DNA from: Akkermansia muciniphila
Lineage (GTDB): Bacteria; Verrucomicrobiota; Verrucomicrobiia; Limisphaerales; SIAT01
Length of the DNA stretch: 40,366 bases
Reading direction: 5' to 3'
Assembly: GCA_945900775.1 (NCBI GenBank)
Contig: CAMDJP010000026.1
Location: 1-40,366, forward strand
Shown: positions 1 through 8,100 of the stretch, piece by piece
How the letters are laid out: each line of letters opens with the position of its first letter
Numbering within the stretch: the stretch's first letter is position 1
Notes under the pieces: generated by a model
What the model was told of the DNA's origin: nothing
The model's input: the letters and a program-made list of their open reading frames with translations, nothing else
Databases searched by the model: none
Made by a program: the position numbers and the translations under genes

Positions 1-3
1 AAG

Positions 4-78
4 TGGAGCCAGCTGTCGGGATTGAACCGACGACCGACGGTTTACAAAACCGTTGCTCTACCACTGAGCTAAGCTGGC
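4..78 (-). tRNA. tRNA-Thr (anticodon UGU)
   Basis: Read on the minus strand it folds as a full cloverleaf: a 7-bp acceptor stem (GCCAGCT/AGCTGGC), D-arm GCTC/GAGC, anticodon stem ACGGT/ACCGT around loop TTTGTAA, and T-arm GTCGG/CCGAC with TTCAATC. The anticodon TGT reads ACA and similar threonine codons. The 3' CCA is encoded at positions 4-6, so it need not be added after transcription. A promoter-like pair lies just upstream. Confidence 0.96.
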
Positions 79-94
79 ATATCCGTTGCCACGA

Positions 95-123
95 AACGTA
101 ATCGGAATTAGCGGTCTCGCCAA
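95..123 (-). promoter_or_regulatory. Putative sigma70-type promoter of tRNA-Thr
   Basis: On the minus strand TTGGCG (118-123) and TACGTT (95-100) are separated by 17 bases, ending 16 bases before the tRNA 5' end. The -35 fits the consensus moderately and the -10 weakly. The position is right for a stable-RNA promoter. This is a pattern match only. Confidence 0.4.
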
Positions 124-163
124 GTCTTGTGTGCGACGCTGCCTGAGCCCTGAAAAGCACACT

Positions 164-191
164 CCTTCAGCGGATTGGCTGAAGGTTTTTT
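164..191 (+). terminator. Hairpin with T-tract (intrinsic terminator form)
   Basis: CCTTCAGC (164-171) and GCTGAAGG (178-185) form a perfect 8-bp stem with a 6-base loop, followed directly on the plus strand by six T (186-191). The T-tract is on the plus strand, although both flanking genes are on the minus strand. It may also end the minus-strand operon that stops at 216, where it would act as a hairpin preceded by A residues and followed by a poor U-run. Confidence 0.6.
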
Positions 192-215
192 AAGGGTCTT
201 TGTGCAGATAGACCG

Positions 216-974
216 TCACTTCCGCTGGTGCTTGAGGAGCCAGTCGTAGAGGGCCTGATTGTTGTAGGTCTCGGTCCACGAGTCGTGACCCACGCCGGGA
301 TAGACGGTGAGCTTGACCTCTTCGCAGCCGAATTTCTTGAGCGCCTCAACCATCTCCTCGGACTTCTTGAGCGGCACGACGATGTCCTTGTCGCCGTGGA
401 ACGCCCAGATGGGGAGAGTCTTGAGTGCCGCTGTCTTCTTCGGATCGGCGAGGCGGAAGAGGGTCGTGTCGCCGCCGCCGCAGACCGGCGCGATGGCCGC
501 AAAACGCTCCGGGTGCGTCGTGCCCAGATTCCAAGTGCCGTAGCCGCCCATCGAGAGACCAGTGAGATAGACGCGCGTGCTGTCCACCTTGTGGGTGGCG
601 ATAATGTCGTCTAGGAGGGCAAGCATGGTGTCGTTTTCCCAGCGAAGACCGGGCGCGACCTGTGGCGAGACAACGATGAACGGGAAGTCCACGCGGTCCT
701 TCACGAACTTCGGCGGTCCGTGCTTGGCCACAAGCCAGACGTTCGTGCCGCGCTCGCCGGCCCCATGTAGGAAAAGCAGCAGCGGCCATTTTTTCGTAGC
801 CTTGGCGTCGTAGCCCTTGGGAAGGAAAAGGAGGTAATCAGCCTTGAGCTTCTTAGTGGCCGTACGCTCGAAGGTTTTGGTCTGCTGGACTTTGTCTGGC
901 TGCTGGGCGTGGGTGCGTTTGGCCATAACAAAAGTGCTAAGGACGACGGCGAGGAGTTGGAGCGTGATTTTCAT
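216..974 (-). CDS. Secreted alpha/beta-hydrolase (predicted peptidase/esterase)
   Basis: This is a serine hydrolase of the PHB-depolymerase/prolyl-oligopeptidase-like superfamily (COG4099-like), probably periplasmic or exported. An N-terminal signal peptide covers about residues 1-24 and ends near THAQQ. The oxyanion-hole region reads LFLHGAGERG (about 68-75). The nucleophile elbow GLSMGG places Ser141, and Asp197 (in HGDKDIVVP) and His230 (in GVGHDSW) complete the triad. I chose ATG 974 because it begins the signal peptide cleanly. A GTG at 983 is in frame but overlaps the kpsF stop. It is the last gene of the scpA operon. The substrate cannot be told from sequence; an ester or a carbohydrate ester is as likely as a peptide. 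Confidence 0.8.
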   Translation of the reverse strand: MKITLQLLAVVLSTFVMAKRTHAQQPDKVQQTKTFERTATKKLKADYLLFLPKGYDAKATKKWPLLLFLHGAGERGTNVWLVAKHGPPKFVKDRVDFPFIVVSPQVAPGLRWENDTMLALLDDIIATHKVDSTRVYLTGLSMGGYGTWNLGTTHPERFAAIAPVCGGGDTTLFRLADPKKTAALKTLPIWAFHGDKDIVVPLKKSEEMVEALKKFGCEEVKLTVYPGVGHDSWTETYNNQALYDWLLKHQRK

Positions 975-979
975 GGGAG

Positions 980-1951
980 TCACATCAGTTTGAGTTTTGG
1001 AAGGTCCTGTGAATCCACGAGCCCGACCGGCTCTTTTTTCGCGTTGACGACAATGAGATCGTCGATGTTTCGCGTATTAAAGATTTGTAGCGCCTCGACC
1101 GCCAACGAATCTTCGCTGATGCAAATCGGCTTGCGCGTCATCACCGCCGCCAGCGGGCGGGAAAGAATGTGATCGTCGTCGGCCATGCAGCGGCGCAGGT
1201 CGCCGTCGGTGAAGACGCCGGCGAGCCGGCCGCGCTTGTCCACCACGCAGACGCTGCCCGACTTAGCGCGGGTCATCACCAGCAACGCCTCCTTCACGGA
1301 GAGCGTCTGCAGGGCGATGGCGTTGCGCCCGCCCGTACGCATAATGTCGCGTACCTGCAGTAGCAACGCGCGGCCAATTGCGCCAGATGGATGGTGCTTG
1401 GCGAAGTCGTGTTTCTTGAAGCCGCGCGCCTCGAGCACGGCCATCGCCAGGGCGTCGCCGAGCACGAGCATCGCGGTAGTGCTGGCGGTCGGGGCGAGGT
1501 TGAACGGGCAAGCCTCCTTCGGCACGCGGACGTTCAACACCACGTCGCTCAGACGGCCGAGCGAGGATTTCGGTGCGGCGGTGAGCGCGATAATCTTCAC
1601 CGTGAAACGCTTGAGTGCGGGAAGCAGGTTCACCAGTTCCTCTGTCTCGCCGGAATAGCTCAAGGCGAGCACCACGTCGCCGTCGCTCACGATACCGAGG
1701 TCGCCGTGGAGCGCGTCCACGCTGTTGAGCACGACGCTCGTAGAGCCGGTGCTCGTGAGCGTGGCTGCAATTTTCTGGCCGATGTTGCCCGACTTGCCGA
1801 TGCCGACAACGACGACCTTGCCGCGCTGGCGAAGTGCTGAAGCGATAATTTCGATCGCGCGTTCGAACCCACCGTCCAACCGCGCGCGAACGGCGCGCAG
1901 ACCGGCTAGCTCGATATCGAACACCCTGCGGGCTTGGGCGAGGTGGCTCAT
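980..1951 (-). CDS. kpsF/kdsD: Arabinose-5-phosphate isomerase (SIS + two CBS domains)
   Basis: Interconverts D-ribulose-5-phosphate and D-arabinose-5-phosphate, the first committed step toward Kdo of LPS, in the cytosol. The N-terminal SIS sugar-isomerase domain (about 40-170) carries VGIGKSGNIG and ALSYSGETEE. The family signature HHPSGAIGR follows near residue 190, and two CBS repeats fill the C-terminal third (DIMRTGG, VFTDGDLRR). Its length of 323 residues is typical. ATG 1951 lies four bases after the pheA stop; a TTG one codon earlier is less likely. With waaA at 36.6 kb it indicates that this organism makes Kdo. The gene is translationally close-coupled to pheA. Confidence 0.92.
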   Translation of the reverse strand: MSHLAQARRVFDIELAGLRAVRARLDGGFERAIEIIASALRQRGKVVVVGIGKSGNIGQKIAATLTSTGSTSVVLNSVDALHGDLGIVSDGDVVLALSYSGETEELVNLLPALKRFTVKIIALTAAPKSSLGRLSDVVLNVRVPKEACPFNLAPTASTTAMLVLGDALAMAVLEARGFKKHDFAKHHPSGAIGRALLLQVRDIMRTGGRNAIALQTLSVKEALLVMTRAKSGSVCVVDKRGRLAGVFTDGDLRRCMADDDHILSRPLAAVMTRKPICISEDSLAVEALQIFNTRNIDDLIVVNAKKEPVGLVDSQDLPKLKLM

Positions 1952-1955
1952 CAAA

Positions 1956-3017
1956 TCAGTCCGAATTCGGATACGAGCCGAGCACCTTCACGAAGGTGCA
2001 ATGATTGCCCAACTCGGTGATCGCCCGGGCTACGCGGCGGTCCTCGGAGTGACCGTCGCAGTCCACGAAGAAGAAATATTCCCACGCCTTCCGCTTGCTG
2101 GGGCGGCTCTCGATCTTGGTCATATTCAGCTTCGCGCGCTGGAACGGCGCAAGCGCCTGATGCAGCGCGCCGACGTGGTGATGAATGCTGAACATCATGC
2201 TGGTTCGATCGTCGCTGGTGGGCGGAGCGCATTTCCGGCCGAGTACGAGGAACCGCGTGGCGTTGGCCGCGCTGTCCTGAATGTCGGACTCGAGGATGTT
2301 CAATCGGTAACGCTCGGCAGCGAGTGAGCTGGCGATGGCTGCGGCTTGACGGTCCTTCGCCGCCTGCTCGGCAGCACGCGTAGTGGAGGAGGTCTCGACA
2401 ATCTCGATGTGCGGCAAATGCCGCTGCACCCACGCGCGGCATTGCGCGAGCGCCTGCGGGTGCGTGTAGAGCTTCTTGATTTTTGTCCGGGCGCCACGGC
2501 TCATCAGGCAGTGCTGAATGGGCATCACGATTTGCGCGACAATCTTCAAGTCGCTCTCGACGAACATATCGAGCGTGTGAGTCACGACGCCCTCGGTGGA
2601 GTTCTCCACCGGCACCACACCGTAGTCGGCGCAGTTCTTGGAAACCTCCGTGAACACGTCACCAATCGTCTTCTGCGCGGCGTAGTTCAGGCTCGTGCCG
2701 AAGCGGCGGATAGCCGCCTGATGCGTGTAGGTCGCCTCGGGGCCGAGGTAGGCAATGGTGAGCGTTTTCTCCAGCGAGAGAGCGCTCGACATCACCTCGC
2801 GGTAGATGGCGCGCAGCGAGTCGTTGGTGATGGGGCCTTTGTTCAGCTTGGCAATTCGCTCGAGCACGACGCGCTCGCGGTGCGGCGCGTAAATTTCCTC
2901 GCCGGCCTTGATCTTGAGAGATCCGATTTCGAGGACGTGCCGTGTGCGGTCGTTCAGCAGCGCGACAATTTTCGCGTCGAGCTGGTCAATCGCCTTGCGA
3001 TGCTCTTGGAGGCTCAT
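1956..3017 (-). CDS. pheA: Bifunctional chorismate mutase / prephenate dehydratase (P-protein)
   Basis: Converts chorismate to prephenate and then to phenylpyruvate for phenylalanine synthesis. The domains in order are an AroQ-type helical chorismate mutase (about 1-88), a prephenate dehydratase (about 88-265) with VPVENSTEG near 135-143 and the catalytic TRF at 254-256, and a C-terminal ACT domain (about 272-350) holding ESRP at 303-306. The ESRP motif is the phenylalanine-binding signature, so feedback inhibition is expected. Its 353 residues match the family. It sits six bases after scpB and four before kpsF, so the operon is mixed in function. Confidence 0.95.
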   Translation of the reverse strand: MSLQEHRKAIDQLDAKIVALLNDRTRHVLEIGSLKIKAGEEIYAPHRERVVLERIAKLNKGPITNDSLRAIYREVMSSALSLEKTLTIAYLGPEATYTHQAAIRRFGTSLNYAAQKTIGDVFTEVSKNCADYGVVPVENSTEGVVTHTLDMFVESDLKIVAQIVMPIQHCLMSRGARTKIKKLYTHPQALAQCRAWVQRHLPHIEIVETSSTTRAAEQAAKDRQAAAIASSLAAERYRLNILESDIQDSAANATRFLVLGRKCAPPTSDDRTSMMFSIHHHVGALHQALAPFQRAKLNMTKIESRPSKRKAWEYFFFVDCDGHSEDRRVARAITELGNHCTFVKVLGSYPNSD

Positions 3018-3023
3018 CAGAAA

Positions 3024-3716
3024 TCAGGCTTTGTTTTCAGCGGCTCCCGCAGCCGGCGCGGTCAACTGATTCATGTCCATCTCTGCCAGCGCCTCTGGCG
3101 GCGCGGTAGCGAGGCCGATGTCCGCCGTGGCGAGCGACTCGGGCTTATGCACTGGGATGCGGCGCAATTCATCGGCGGCAGGCATCTCCTCGAGCGAGCG
3201 CAGGCCGAAGTACTCCAGGAAATCCGGCGTGGTGATGTAGAGCGACGGACGGCCGACGACCTCGGCCTTGCCGGATTGTTCGACGAGGTCGCGCTCGAGC
3301 AATGTCTGCATCACGCCGTCCACCGCCACGCCGCGGATCTGCTCGACCTCCGCGCGGGTGACCGGCTGACGGTAGGCAATGATGGCAAGGGTCTCGAGGG
3401 CCGGCTGCGAGAGGCGCGTCGGGCGCTGTTTCTGGCCGACGAGCGTGCGAATCCACGGTGCGAACTCTGGCTGGCTCACGAACTGCCACGAGCCGGCCAC
3501 GCAAGCGAGGCGGTAGCTGCGCGCGGCATGTTCGTGCTCGCGGGCGAGCTCCTCGAGCGCGGCGACGATGGCCTCCTGCTTAGTCTTCTTGAACGCACGC
3601 GGGGCCTCTTCTTCCGCCTGCTCCGAGGTCTGGGCGAGCAGTTCCTGCAGCTCCTTCGGGCTCATCGGCTTTTGTGCCGAGAAGAGGATAGCTTCCAAAA
3701 TGTGCTTCAGTTCCAT
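3024..3716 (-). CDS. scpB: Segregation and condensation protein B (kleisin partner)
   Basis: ScpB dimerises through winged helices and binds ScpA, forming the SMC-ScpAB condensin that compacts and segregates chromosomes. The sequence starts with ILEAILFSAQKPMSP and contains the family core ALETLAIIAYRQPVTRAE and VEQIRGV, which belong to the winged-helix region, then GRPSLYITTPDFLEYFGL. Its 230 residues are normal, with a poorly conserved Pro/Ala-rich tail. It starts two bases after the scpA stop, the usual coupled arrangement. No smc gene is present in the window. Confidence 0.93.
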   Translation of the reverse strand: MELKHILEAILFSAQKPMSPKELQELLAQTSEQAEEEAPRAFKKTKQEAIVAALEELAREHEHAARSYRLACVAGSWQFVSQPEFAPWIRTLVGQKQRPTRLSQPALETLAIIAYRQPVTRAEVEQIRGVAVDGVMQTLLERDLVEQSGKAEVVGRPSLYITTPDFLEYFGLRSLEEMPAADELRRIPVHKPESLATADIGLATAPPEALAEMDMNQLTAPAAGAAENKA

Positions 3717-3718
3717 GA

Positions 3719-4504
3719 TTAATTCGTTGGTGGCGGCGCGGCGTTCTCCACCACGACAGGCGAGGGTTCAAAGGTCGCTTCGGGTGGTCCGGGACGGATC
3801 TCGATTTCGGCAAACGCCTCGGACTGCTCGATGACGAGCTGGCGAAGGCGGATTAATTCAAGCATCGCGAGGAAGGTGACGACCACTTCCGCACGGCTCT
3901 GCGCGGCGGCGAACAGCTCGGAGAACTTCACCAGCGGGCGCGTCTGCACGAGGGCTCGGATGGATTCGATCTTCTCGCTGACGGTCCACTTGTCCTCGTA
4001 CACGTCGCGCGAATCCTGATTGGCGAAGCGCTTCAGGATACCGTTGACGGCGTTGACGAGGTCGAACACGGAGACCGCGGCGCGCGGCGCGGGTGTGGCG
4101 TCGGCGAACTCGGGCTTGCCGGGCAGGCGCGGGTAGATGTGCTCCTGCTCGCCTTCGCGCTCCTGCAGCTCGGCAGCGACGTCCTTGAACTTCTTATACT
4201 CGACGAGCCGGCGAATCAGCTCCCAGCGCGGATCCTCCCCCTCGTCCTCATCCTCGGCGACGACCTGCTGATCGGCTGGGAGCAGTTCGCGGCTTTTGAT
4301 GTACATCAGCGTGGAGGCCATGACGAGAAACTCGCCGGCGATCTCGAGGTCGAACACACGCATCAAATCCACGTACTCGATGAACTGCGTGGCAATCTTG
4401 GTGAGGTTGACCTGATGGATGTCCACCTCCTCCTTCTTCACGAGGTAGAGGAGCAGGTCGAGCGGACCCTCGAAGATCTCGAATTTGACTTTGTATTCCG
4501 ACAT
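3719..4504 (-). CDS. scpA: Segregation and condensation protein A (kleisin)
   Basis: Kleisin subunit of SMC-ScpAB condensin. The N-terminal motif FEGPLDLLLYLVKKEEVDI, followed by IATQFIEYVDLM, is diagnostic. The C-terminal winged-helix end reads VVTFLAMLELIRLRQLVI. I chose ATG 4504 (261 residues) because it gives the canonical family N-terminus. The open frame runs further up to 4858, but there it only shadows the divergent deacetylase gene. A GGAGG lies 13 bases upstream and a good promoter sits at 4538-4566. It is the first gene of the scpA-scpB-pheA-kpsF-hydrolase operon. Confidence 0.94.
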   Translation of the reverse strand: MSEYKVKFEIFEGPLDLLLYLVKKEEVDIHQVNLTKIATQFIEYVDLMRVFDLEIAGEFLVMASTLMYIKSRELLPADQQVVAEDEDEGEDPRWELIRRLVEYKKFKDVAAELQEREGEQEHIYPRLPGKPEFADATPAPRAAVSVFDLVNAVNGILKRFANQDSRDVYEDKWTVSEKIESIRALVQTRPLVKFSELFAAAQSRAEVVVTFLAMLELIRLRQLVIEQSEAFAEIEIRPGPPEATFEPSPVVVENAAPPPTN

Positions 4505-4537
4505 GGCGCGCGTAGGAAACCTCCGCGAATGGCGGGC

Positions 4538-4566
4538 ATTAAAGGCGAGCATTGTGGCTTTGGCAA
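4538..4566 (-). promoter_or_regulatory. Putative sigma70 promoter of the scpA operon
   Basis: On the minus strand TTGCCA (4561-4566) and TTTAAT (4538-4543) have a 17-base spacer, each matching the consensus at five of six positions. The expected transcript start is about 27 bases before the scpA ATG. The same TTGGCA/TTGCCAA stretch could serve as a -35 in the opposite direction for the deacetylase gene, but the plus-strand -10 (TACTCT) is spaced poorly. Confidence 0.6.
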
Positions 4567-4634
4567 CGCCCAAAGCGCACGGCTTACTCTTATCCGCGAT
4601 TGAAAATCCCCGCGAGCCGGCGTAGGTAACTGGC

Positions 4635-5498
4635 GTGACAATCATCACCGACGCCCGCTGTACGGAATACCAGCAACCCGGCCATCCCGAGCGACCGCAG
4701 CGCGTGGCCAAGACCGTCGAACGGCTCAAGGCGCAGAAGGAGTTGCCACTGAACTGGGCAGAGCCACTGCCCGTGGTGGACGCCACAATCCTCTGCGCCC
4801 ATACCATCGAGCATCTGCACGGCGTGCAGATTGCGTCCGAGCCATTCGATGGCGACACGCCGAACTATCCCAAGATTGCCGAGCACGCGCGGCGTTCGGT
4901 CGGCGGCGCGCTGCATGCATTGAAGCTCGCGCGTGAGGGAAGACACGCATTCAGTTTATTGCGTCCGCCGGGACATCACGCCACGCGCGATCGCCCGATG
5001 GGTTTTTGTTACCTCAACTCCATCGCTATCGCCGTCCTCGCGGCGCGCGCGGCGGGCGTGAAACGTGTGGCGGTGTTCGATTTCGATGTGCACCACGGAA
5101 ACGGTACCGAGGCTATTCTGCACAAGCAGGAGGCCTGCGCGTTCTTCTCCATCCACCAGTTTCCAGCCTATCCCGGCTCGGGCCAGAAGAGTTTCGACAA
5201 CTGCCACAACTACCCGGTCGCGCCAAACGCGCCGCGCGAGACGTGGCGAAAGGAGGCGGAGAAGGCACTGGCCGAGCTGAAGGCGTTCAAGCCCGATCTC
5301 ATCGGCGTGTCGGCGGGATTTGACGCCTACAAACGCGACCCGCTCTGCCAGCAGCAGCTCGAGGCGGAGGATTTCCAGTGGACGGGGGAATCGCTGCGAA
5401 AACTCGGCGTGCCGTTCTTCAGCGTGCTCGAGGGCGGCTACAGCAGCGATCTGCCGGAGCTCGTGCTAGCCTATCTTAAAGGGGTAGCGGGAAAGTGA
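4635..5498 (+). CDS. Histone-deacetylase-family Zn hydrolase
   Basis: Zinc-dependent amidohydrolase of the HDAC/AcuC/acetylpolyamine amidohydrolase superfamily; the natural substrate in bacteria is often an acetylated polyamine or lysine. The active site is intact: tandem His114-His115 in RPPGHHA, Zn ligands Asp151 and His153 in DVHHGNGT and Asp230 in AGFDAYKRDPL, and a catalytic Tyr269 in EGGY. Length is 287 residues. The start is GTG 4635, placed directly before the family opening TDARCTEY..HPERPQR. It is divergent from scpA and convergent with jag, nine bases from its stop. Whether it acts on proteins or small molecules cannot be decided here. Confidence 0.9.
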   Translation: MTIITDARCTEYQQPGHPERPQRVAKTVERLKAQKELPLNWAEPLPVVDATILCAHTIEHLHGVQIASEPFDGDTPNYPKIAEHARRSVGGALHALKLAREGRHAFSLLRPPGHHATRDRPMGFCYLNSIAIAVLAARAAGVKRVAVFDFDVHHGNGTEAILHKQEACAFFSIHQFPAYPGSGQKSFDNCHNYPVAPNAPRETWRKEAEKALAELKAFKPDLIGVSAGFDAYKRDPLCQQQLEAEDFQWTGESLRKLGVPFFSVLEGGYSSDLPELVLAYLKGVAGK

Positions 5499-5507
5499 AC
5501 TCCCGTT

Positions 5508-5957
5508 TCAGCGCTTCGGCCGGAATAGGATGACTTTCTTGTCGGTGCCTTCGACTTCGACGGAGTGGGTCTCGATGTCGGGGTCGTCTTTGATGGCGCT
5601 ATGAACGATGCGGCGGTCGAAAGCGCTCAGCGGCTCGAGTTCCACGACATCACCCCAGCGGCGAACCTTCTCCGCAGCTTCTAGGGCCTTCTTTACGAGG
5701 GCCTCGCGCGATTGATTGCGGTAGCCGCCGACATCCACGGTGACCTTCGGCGTGGTCTTGTCCTTCTGGAAGAGGATGCGGTTGGTGATGTACTGGAGGT
5801 CGGAGAGGGTCTGGCCCTGGCGACCGATGAGGCGACCAGAATCTTCGCACTGGATTTCGAGCAGGGGGCCGTCGTCGAGCATCTGCTCGGTGATGGTGGC
5901 CTGGAACCCGAGTTTCTGGAGCATCTCCTCGAGGATCGGTTTGGCGGGGCTAGACAT
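5508..5957 (-). CDS. jag (khpB): Jag/KhpB RNA-binding protein (KH-R3H)
   Basis: Small RNA-binding protein that accompanies YidC in many bacteria and, as KhpB with KhpA, binds transcripts and affects cell division. A KH domain (about 30-75) carries the GRLIGRQGQTL loop, and an R3H domain (about 80-145) shows RRIVHSAI. It lacks the N-terminal Jag_N domain of Firmicutes, so at 149 residues it is a short form. It is the last gene of rpmH-rnpA-yidD-yidC-jag. Confidence 0.9.
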   Translation of the reverse strand: MSSPAKPILEEMLQKLGFQATITEQMLDDGPLLEIQCEDSGRLIGRQGQTLSDLQYITNRILFQKDKTTPKVTVDVGGYRNQSREALVKKALEAAEKVRRWGDVVELEPLSAFDRRIVHSAIKDDPDIETHSVEVEGTDKKVILFRPKR

Positions 5958-5984
5958 AGTGGTCTTAGGTTCGTTCGGATGAAT

Positions 5985-7772
5985 CTATTTCTTCTTGGCT
6001 TTCGTGGCAACCGCTTTGGTGACCTGGGGGTCGACCTTGGTAATCTTCATCTGGGCGATAGTGAGCAGGTTCTGTACGGTCCAGTAGAGCGTGAGGCCGG
6101 CGGAGAAGTTGTAGAGGAAGACCATGAACATCAGCGGCATGTACTTCATGATCTTCTGCTGCATCGGATCCATGCCCGGTGACGGCGGCGTGAGGCGGGC
6201 CTGCCAGATCATCGTGACGCCCATCAGCAGTGGCATCGGGTTGATGGGGAAACCGCCGATGCTGGCGAGTGTGTCGGGCTGCGAGAGGTCGCAGACCCAG
6301 AAGAACTCCGCGCCGCGCAGCTCGATGGCGCTCTGGAGCATCGTGTAAAAACCGAAGAAGACGGGGATCTGCAGGAGCATCGGCAGGCAGCCGCCGAGTG
6401 GGCTGACCTTGTTCTCCTTCATGAACTCCATGAGCTTCAGGTTCATCTTGCGCGAGTCGTCCTTGTACTTCTCCTGCAGCGCCTTCATCTGAGGCTGGAG
6501 CTCGGCCATGCGCTTCATCGACTTCGTACTGGCGTTGGTGAGCGGCCAGAAGATGAGCTTGATGATGATGGTGATGACGACGATGGCCCAGCCGTACGGC
6601 AGACCCCACGCGGCGAGCCCGTTCATCGAGAGCAGGAGTGCCTTCGCCACCCAGCCGAACCAGGTGCCGAAGTTCATCACCGCGTCGAGCTCCTGCTTTT
6701 CCTGAAGGCCAAGGCGCGCGAGCGTATTATATTCCTTCGGGCCGGCGTAGACTGTGAGCTGATGCTTGAGCGTTTCACCCGGCTTCAGCACCGTCGCTGT
6801 GTAGCCGAAGGCGGCTTGATAGCCAACCGGCTTGGGGAAAGCCTTCGGATCGGCGACCTTCTCGGCGGCAGTCGGCTCGGGCAGGGCTACCTCGCGCGCG
6901 ACGAGGCGCGGCGCGGGGTCCTGGGGCACAGCGGTGATGGTGAAGAACTGGTTGTATACTGCGCCCCATGCGGCGTTCGTGCCAGTGCTGTTGAACTCCT
7001 GGCGCGGCGTCCCGGGGAAACAACCGAGCGTGCGGTTGGCGAACCACGCTTGATCCACAATCTGAACGTTCTTGCCGTCGCTTTCCATCAGGCCCATCAG
7101 AAGGCCGTCGTCCCGCAAGCTCATCGGCGTCGCGGTGCCGAGCACCCATTCGAGCGCTCCGACCGCGAGCGGAGCGGCCGTGGTGTTCTCGATGCGCACG
7201 GTGGCGGCGAATTGATAATTCGTCCCCAGCACAAACTCATGCACGAGCTTCAGGCCGTTGGTTAGCGTCTTCTCGGCGCGAACGCCGCTCGTGGTCGTGG
7301 TGAGCGCGAAGGGTTGCTTGTCCTGCAACTCCGGCGCACCGGTGAGCGCCAGCGCCGGCACGAGTGCCTGCGTGTTGAGCGCGGCGTAAGCGACATCCTT
7401 CTGCTTCTCCTTTTCCTTCGTGCGGCAGCCGACGTCGGCAGGGTATTTCAGCAGTTCGACCTGCTTCAACCCACCGCCGTGGGAGGTGAAGGTGTACCGT
7501 GCCCATTCGTTCGTCAGTATCAGGGTCTGCTCCGGCGCGCTCGGCTTGGCGATGATGGCGGCAACCGTGCCGTTCGTAATCACGCTCGGCGGTTTCACGA
7601 CGGTCGCATTTGTGCCGTCGATGTTCGTACCAGTGCGATTGGTGGTGCTCTGATTGTTTGAGCCGATCCGCTGCTCGATCGGCACCGGCGGGTAGAACTT
7701 GTTCACCAGCGGGAACCAGAGAACGAGCAGGACGACGGAGACGACAACGACGGTGATGGCTTTACGGTCCAT
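5985..7772 (-). CDS. yidC: Membrane protein insertase YidC
   Basis: Inserts and folds inner-membrane proteins alone or with SecYEG. The N-terminal membrane anchor (about 6-24) is followed by a large periplasmic P1 domain (about 60-370). The conserved YidC/Oxa1 core with further membrane helices comes next (AWGLPYGWAIVVITIIIK, PLGGCLPMLLQIPVFFGFY, MKYMPLMFMVFLY). The tail is Lys-rich (KAKKK), as expected for ribosome contact. Its 595 residues are typical of a Gram-negative long form. It follows yidD by 19 bases. Confidence 0.96.
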   Translation of the reverse strand: MDRKAITVVVVSVVLLVLWFPLVNKFYPPVPIEQRIGSNNQSTTNRTGTNIDGTNATVVKPPSVITNGTVAAIIAKPSAPEQTLILTNEWARYTFTSHGGGLKQVELLKYPADVGCRTKEKEKQKDVAYAALNTQALVPALALTGAPELQDKQPFALTTTTSGVRAEKTLTNGLKLVHEFVLGTNYQFAATVRIENTTAAPLAVGALEWVLGTATPMSLRDDGLLMGLMESDGKNVQIVDQAWFANRTLGCFPGTPRQEFNSTGTNAAWGAVYNQFFTITAVPQDPAPRLVAREVALPEPTAAEKVADPKAFPKPVGYQAAFGYTATVLKPGETLKHQLTVYAGPKEYNTLARLGLQEKQELDAVMNFGTWFGWVAKALLLSMNGLAAWGLPYGWAIVVITIIIKLIFWPLTNASTKSMKRMAELQPQMKALQEKYKDDSRKMNLKLMEFMKENKVSPLGGCLPMLLQIPVFFGFYTMLQSAIELRGAEFFWVCDLSQPDTLASIGGFPINPMPLLMGVTMIWQARLTPPSPGMDPMQQKIMKYMPLMFMVFLYNFSAGLTLYWTVQNLLTIAQMKITKVDPQVTKAVATKAKKK

Positions 7773-7791
7773 TTGAAAAATTGGGGAAAAA

Positions 7792-8100
7792 TCAGCAGCG
7801 CGAATCCGTGCGGACGTGGAGCGGTTCCGATTGGAATCTGGAATCTGAAATCGCGAGCTTCACCGGTGGCACGGGGTCGTGACCGCAATCACCCCACGGA
7901 TGACAGCGGCAGAGGCGCCGGGCGGCGAGGCGAGAACCATTCCACGCGCCGTGGCGGGCGACGGCTTCGATTGCGTAGGCCGAGCAGGTCGGCTCGAAAC
8001 GGCAAAGTCCGCTCGGGCTGAAGAGCGTGACAAGTACGGGCGACACCAGCCAGCGGTAGAGCCGGATAGGAACGACGAGCAGGTATTGAGCAATGTTCAC
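7792..8100 (-). CDS. yidD: Membrane protein insertion efficiency factor YidD
   Basis: Small amphipathic membrane-associated protein that helps YidC-dependent insertion. The N-terminus reads YLLVVPIRLYRWLVSP, and the cysteine signature CRFEPTCSAYAIEA and RCHPWG..GHDPVP are typical. I placed the start at GTG 8100, which overlaps the rnpA stop by four bases (GTGA). The open frame upstream only shadows rnpA. The product has 102 residues, with a tail beyond PVP longer than in E. coli. Confidence 0.9.
   Translation of the reverse strand: MNIAQYLLVVPIRLYRWLVSPVLVTLFSPSGLCRFEPTCSAYAIEAVARHGAWNGSRLAARRLCRCHPWGDCGHDPVPPVKLAISDSRFQSEPLHVRTDSRC

Noticed and set aside
2346-3722. Long plus-strand frame (458 codons) opposite pheA and scpB
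   Set aside because: It lies antisense to two well-recognised genes, has a Arg/Leu-rich shadow composition, and shows no domain. Similar shadows occur opposite the AGPS-like gene (16071-17342) and the aldolase fusion (20499-21803).
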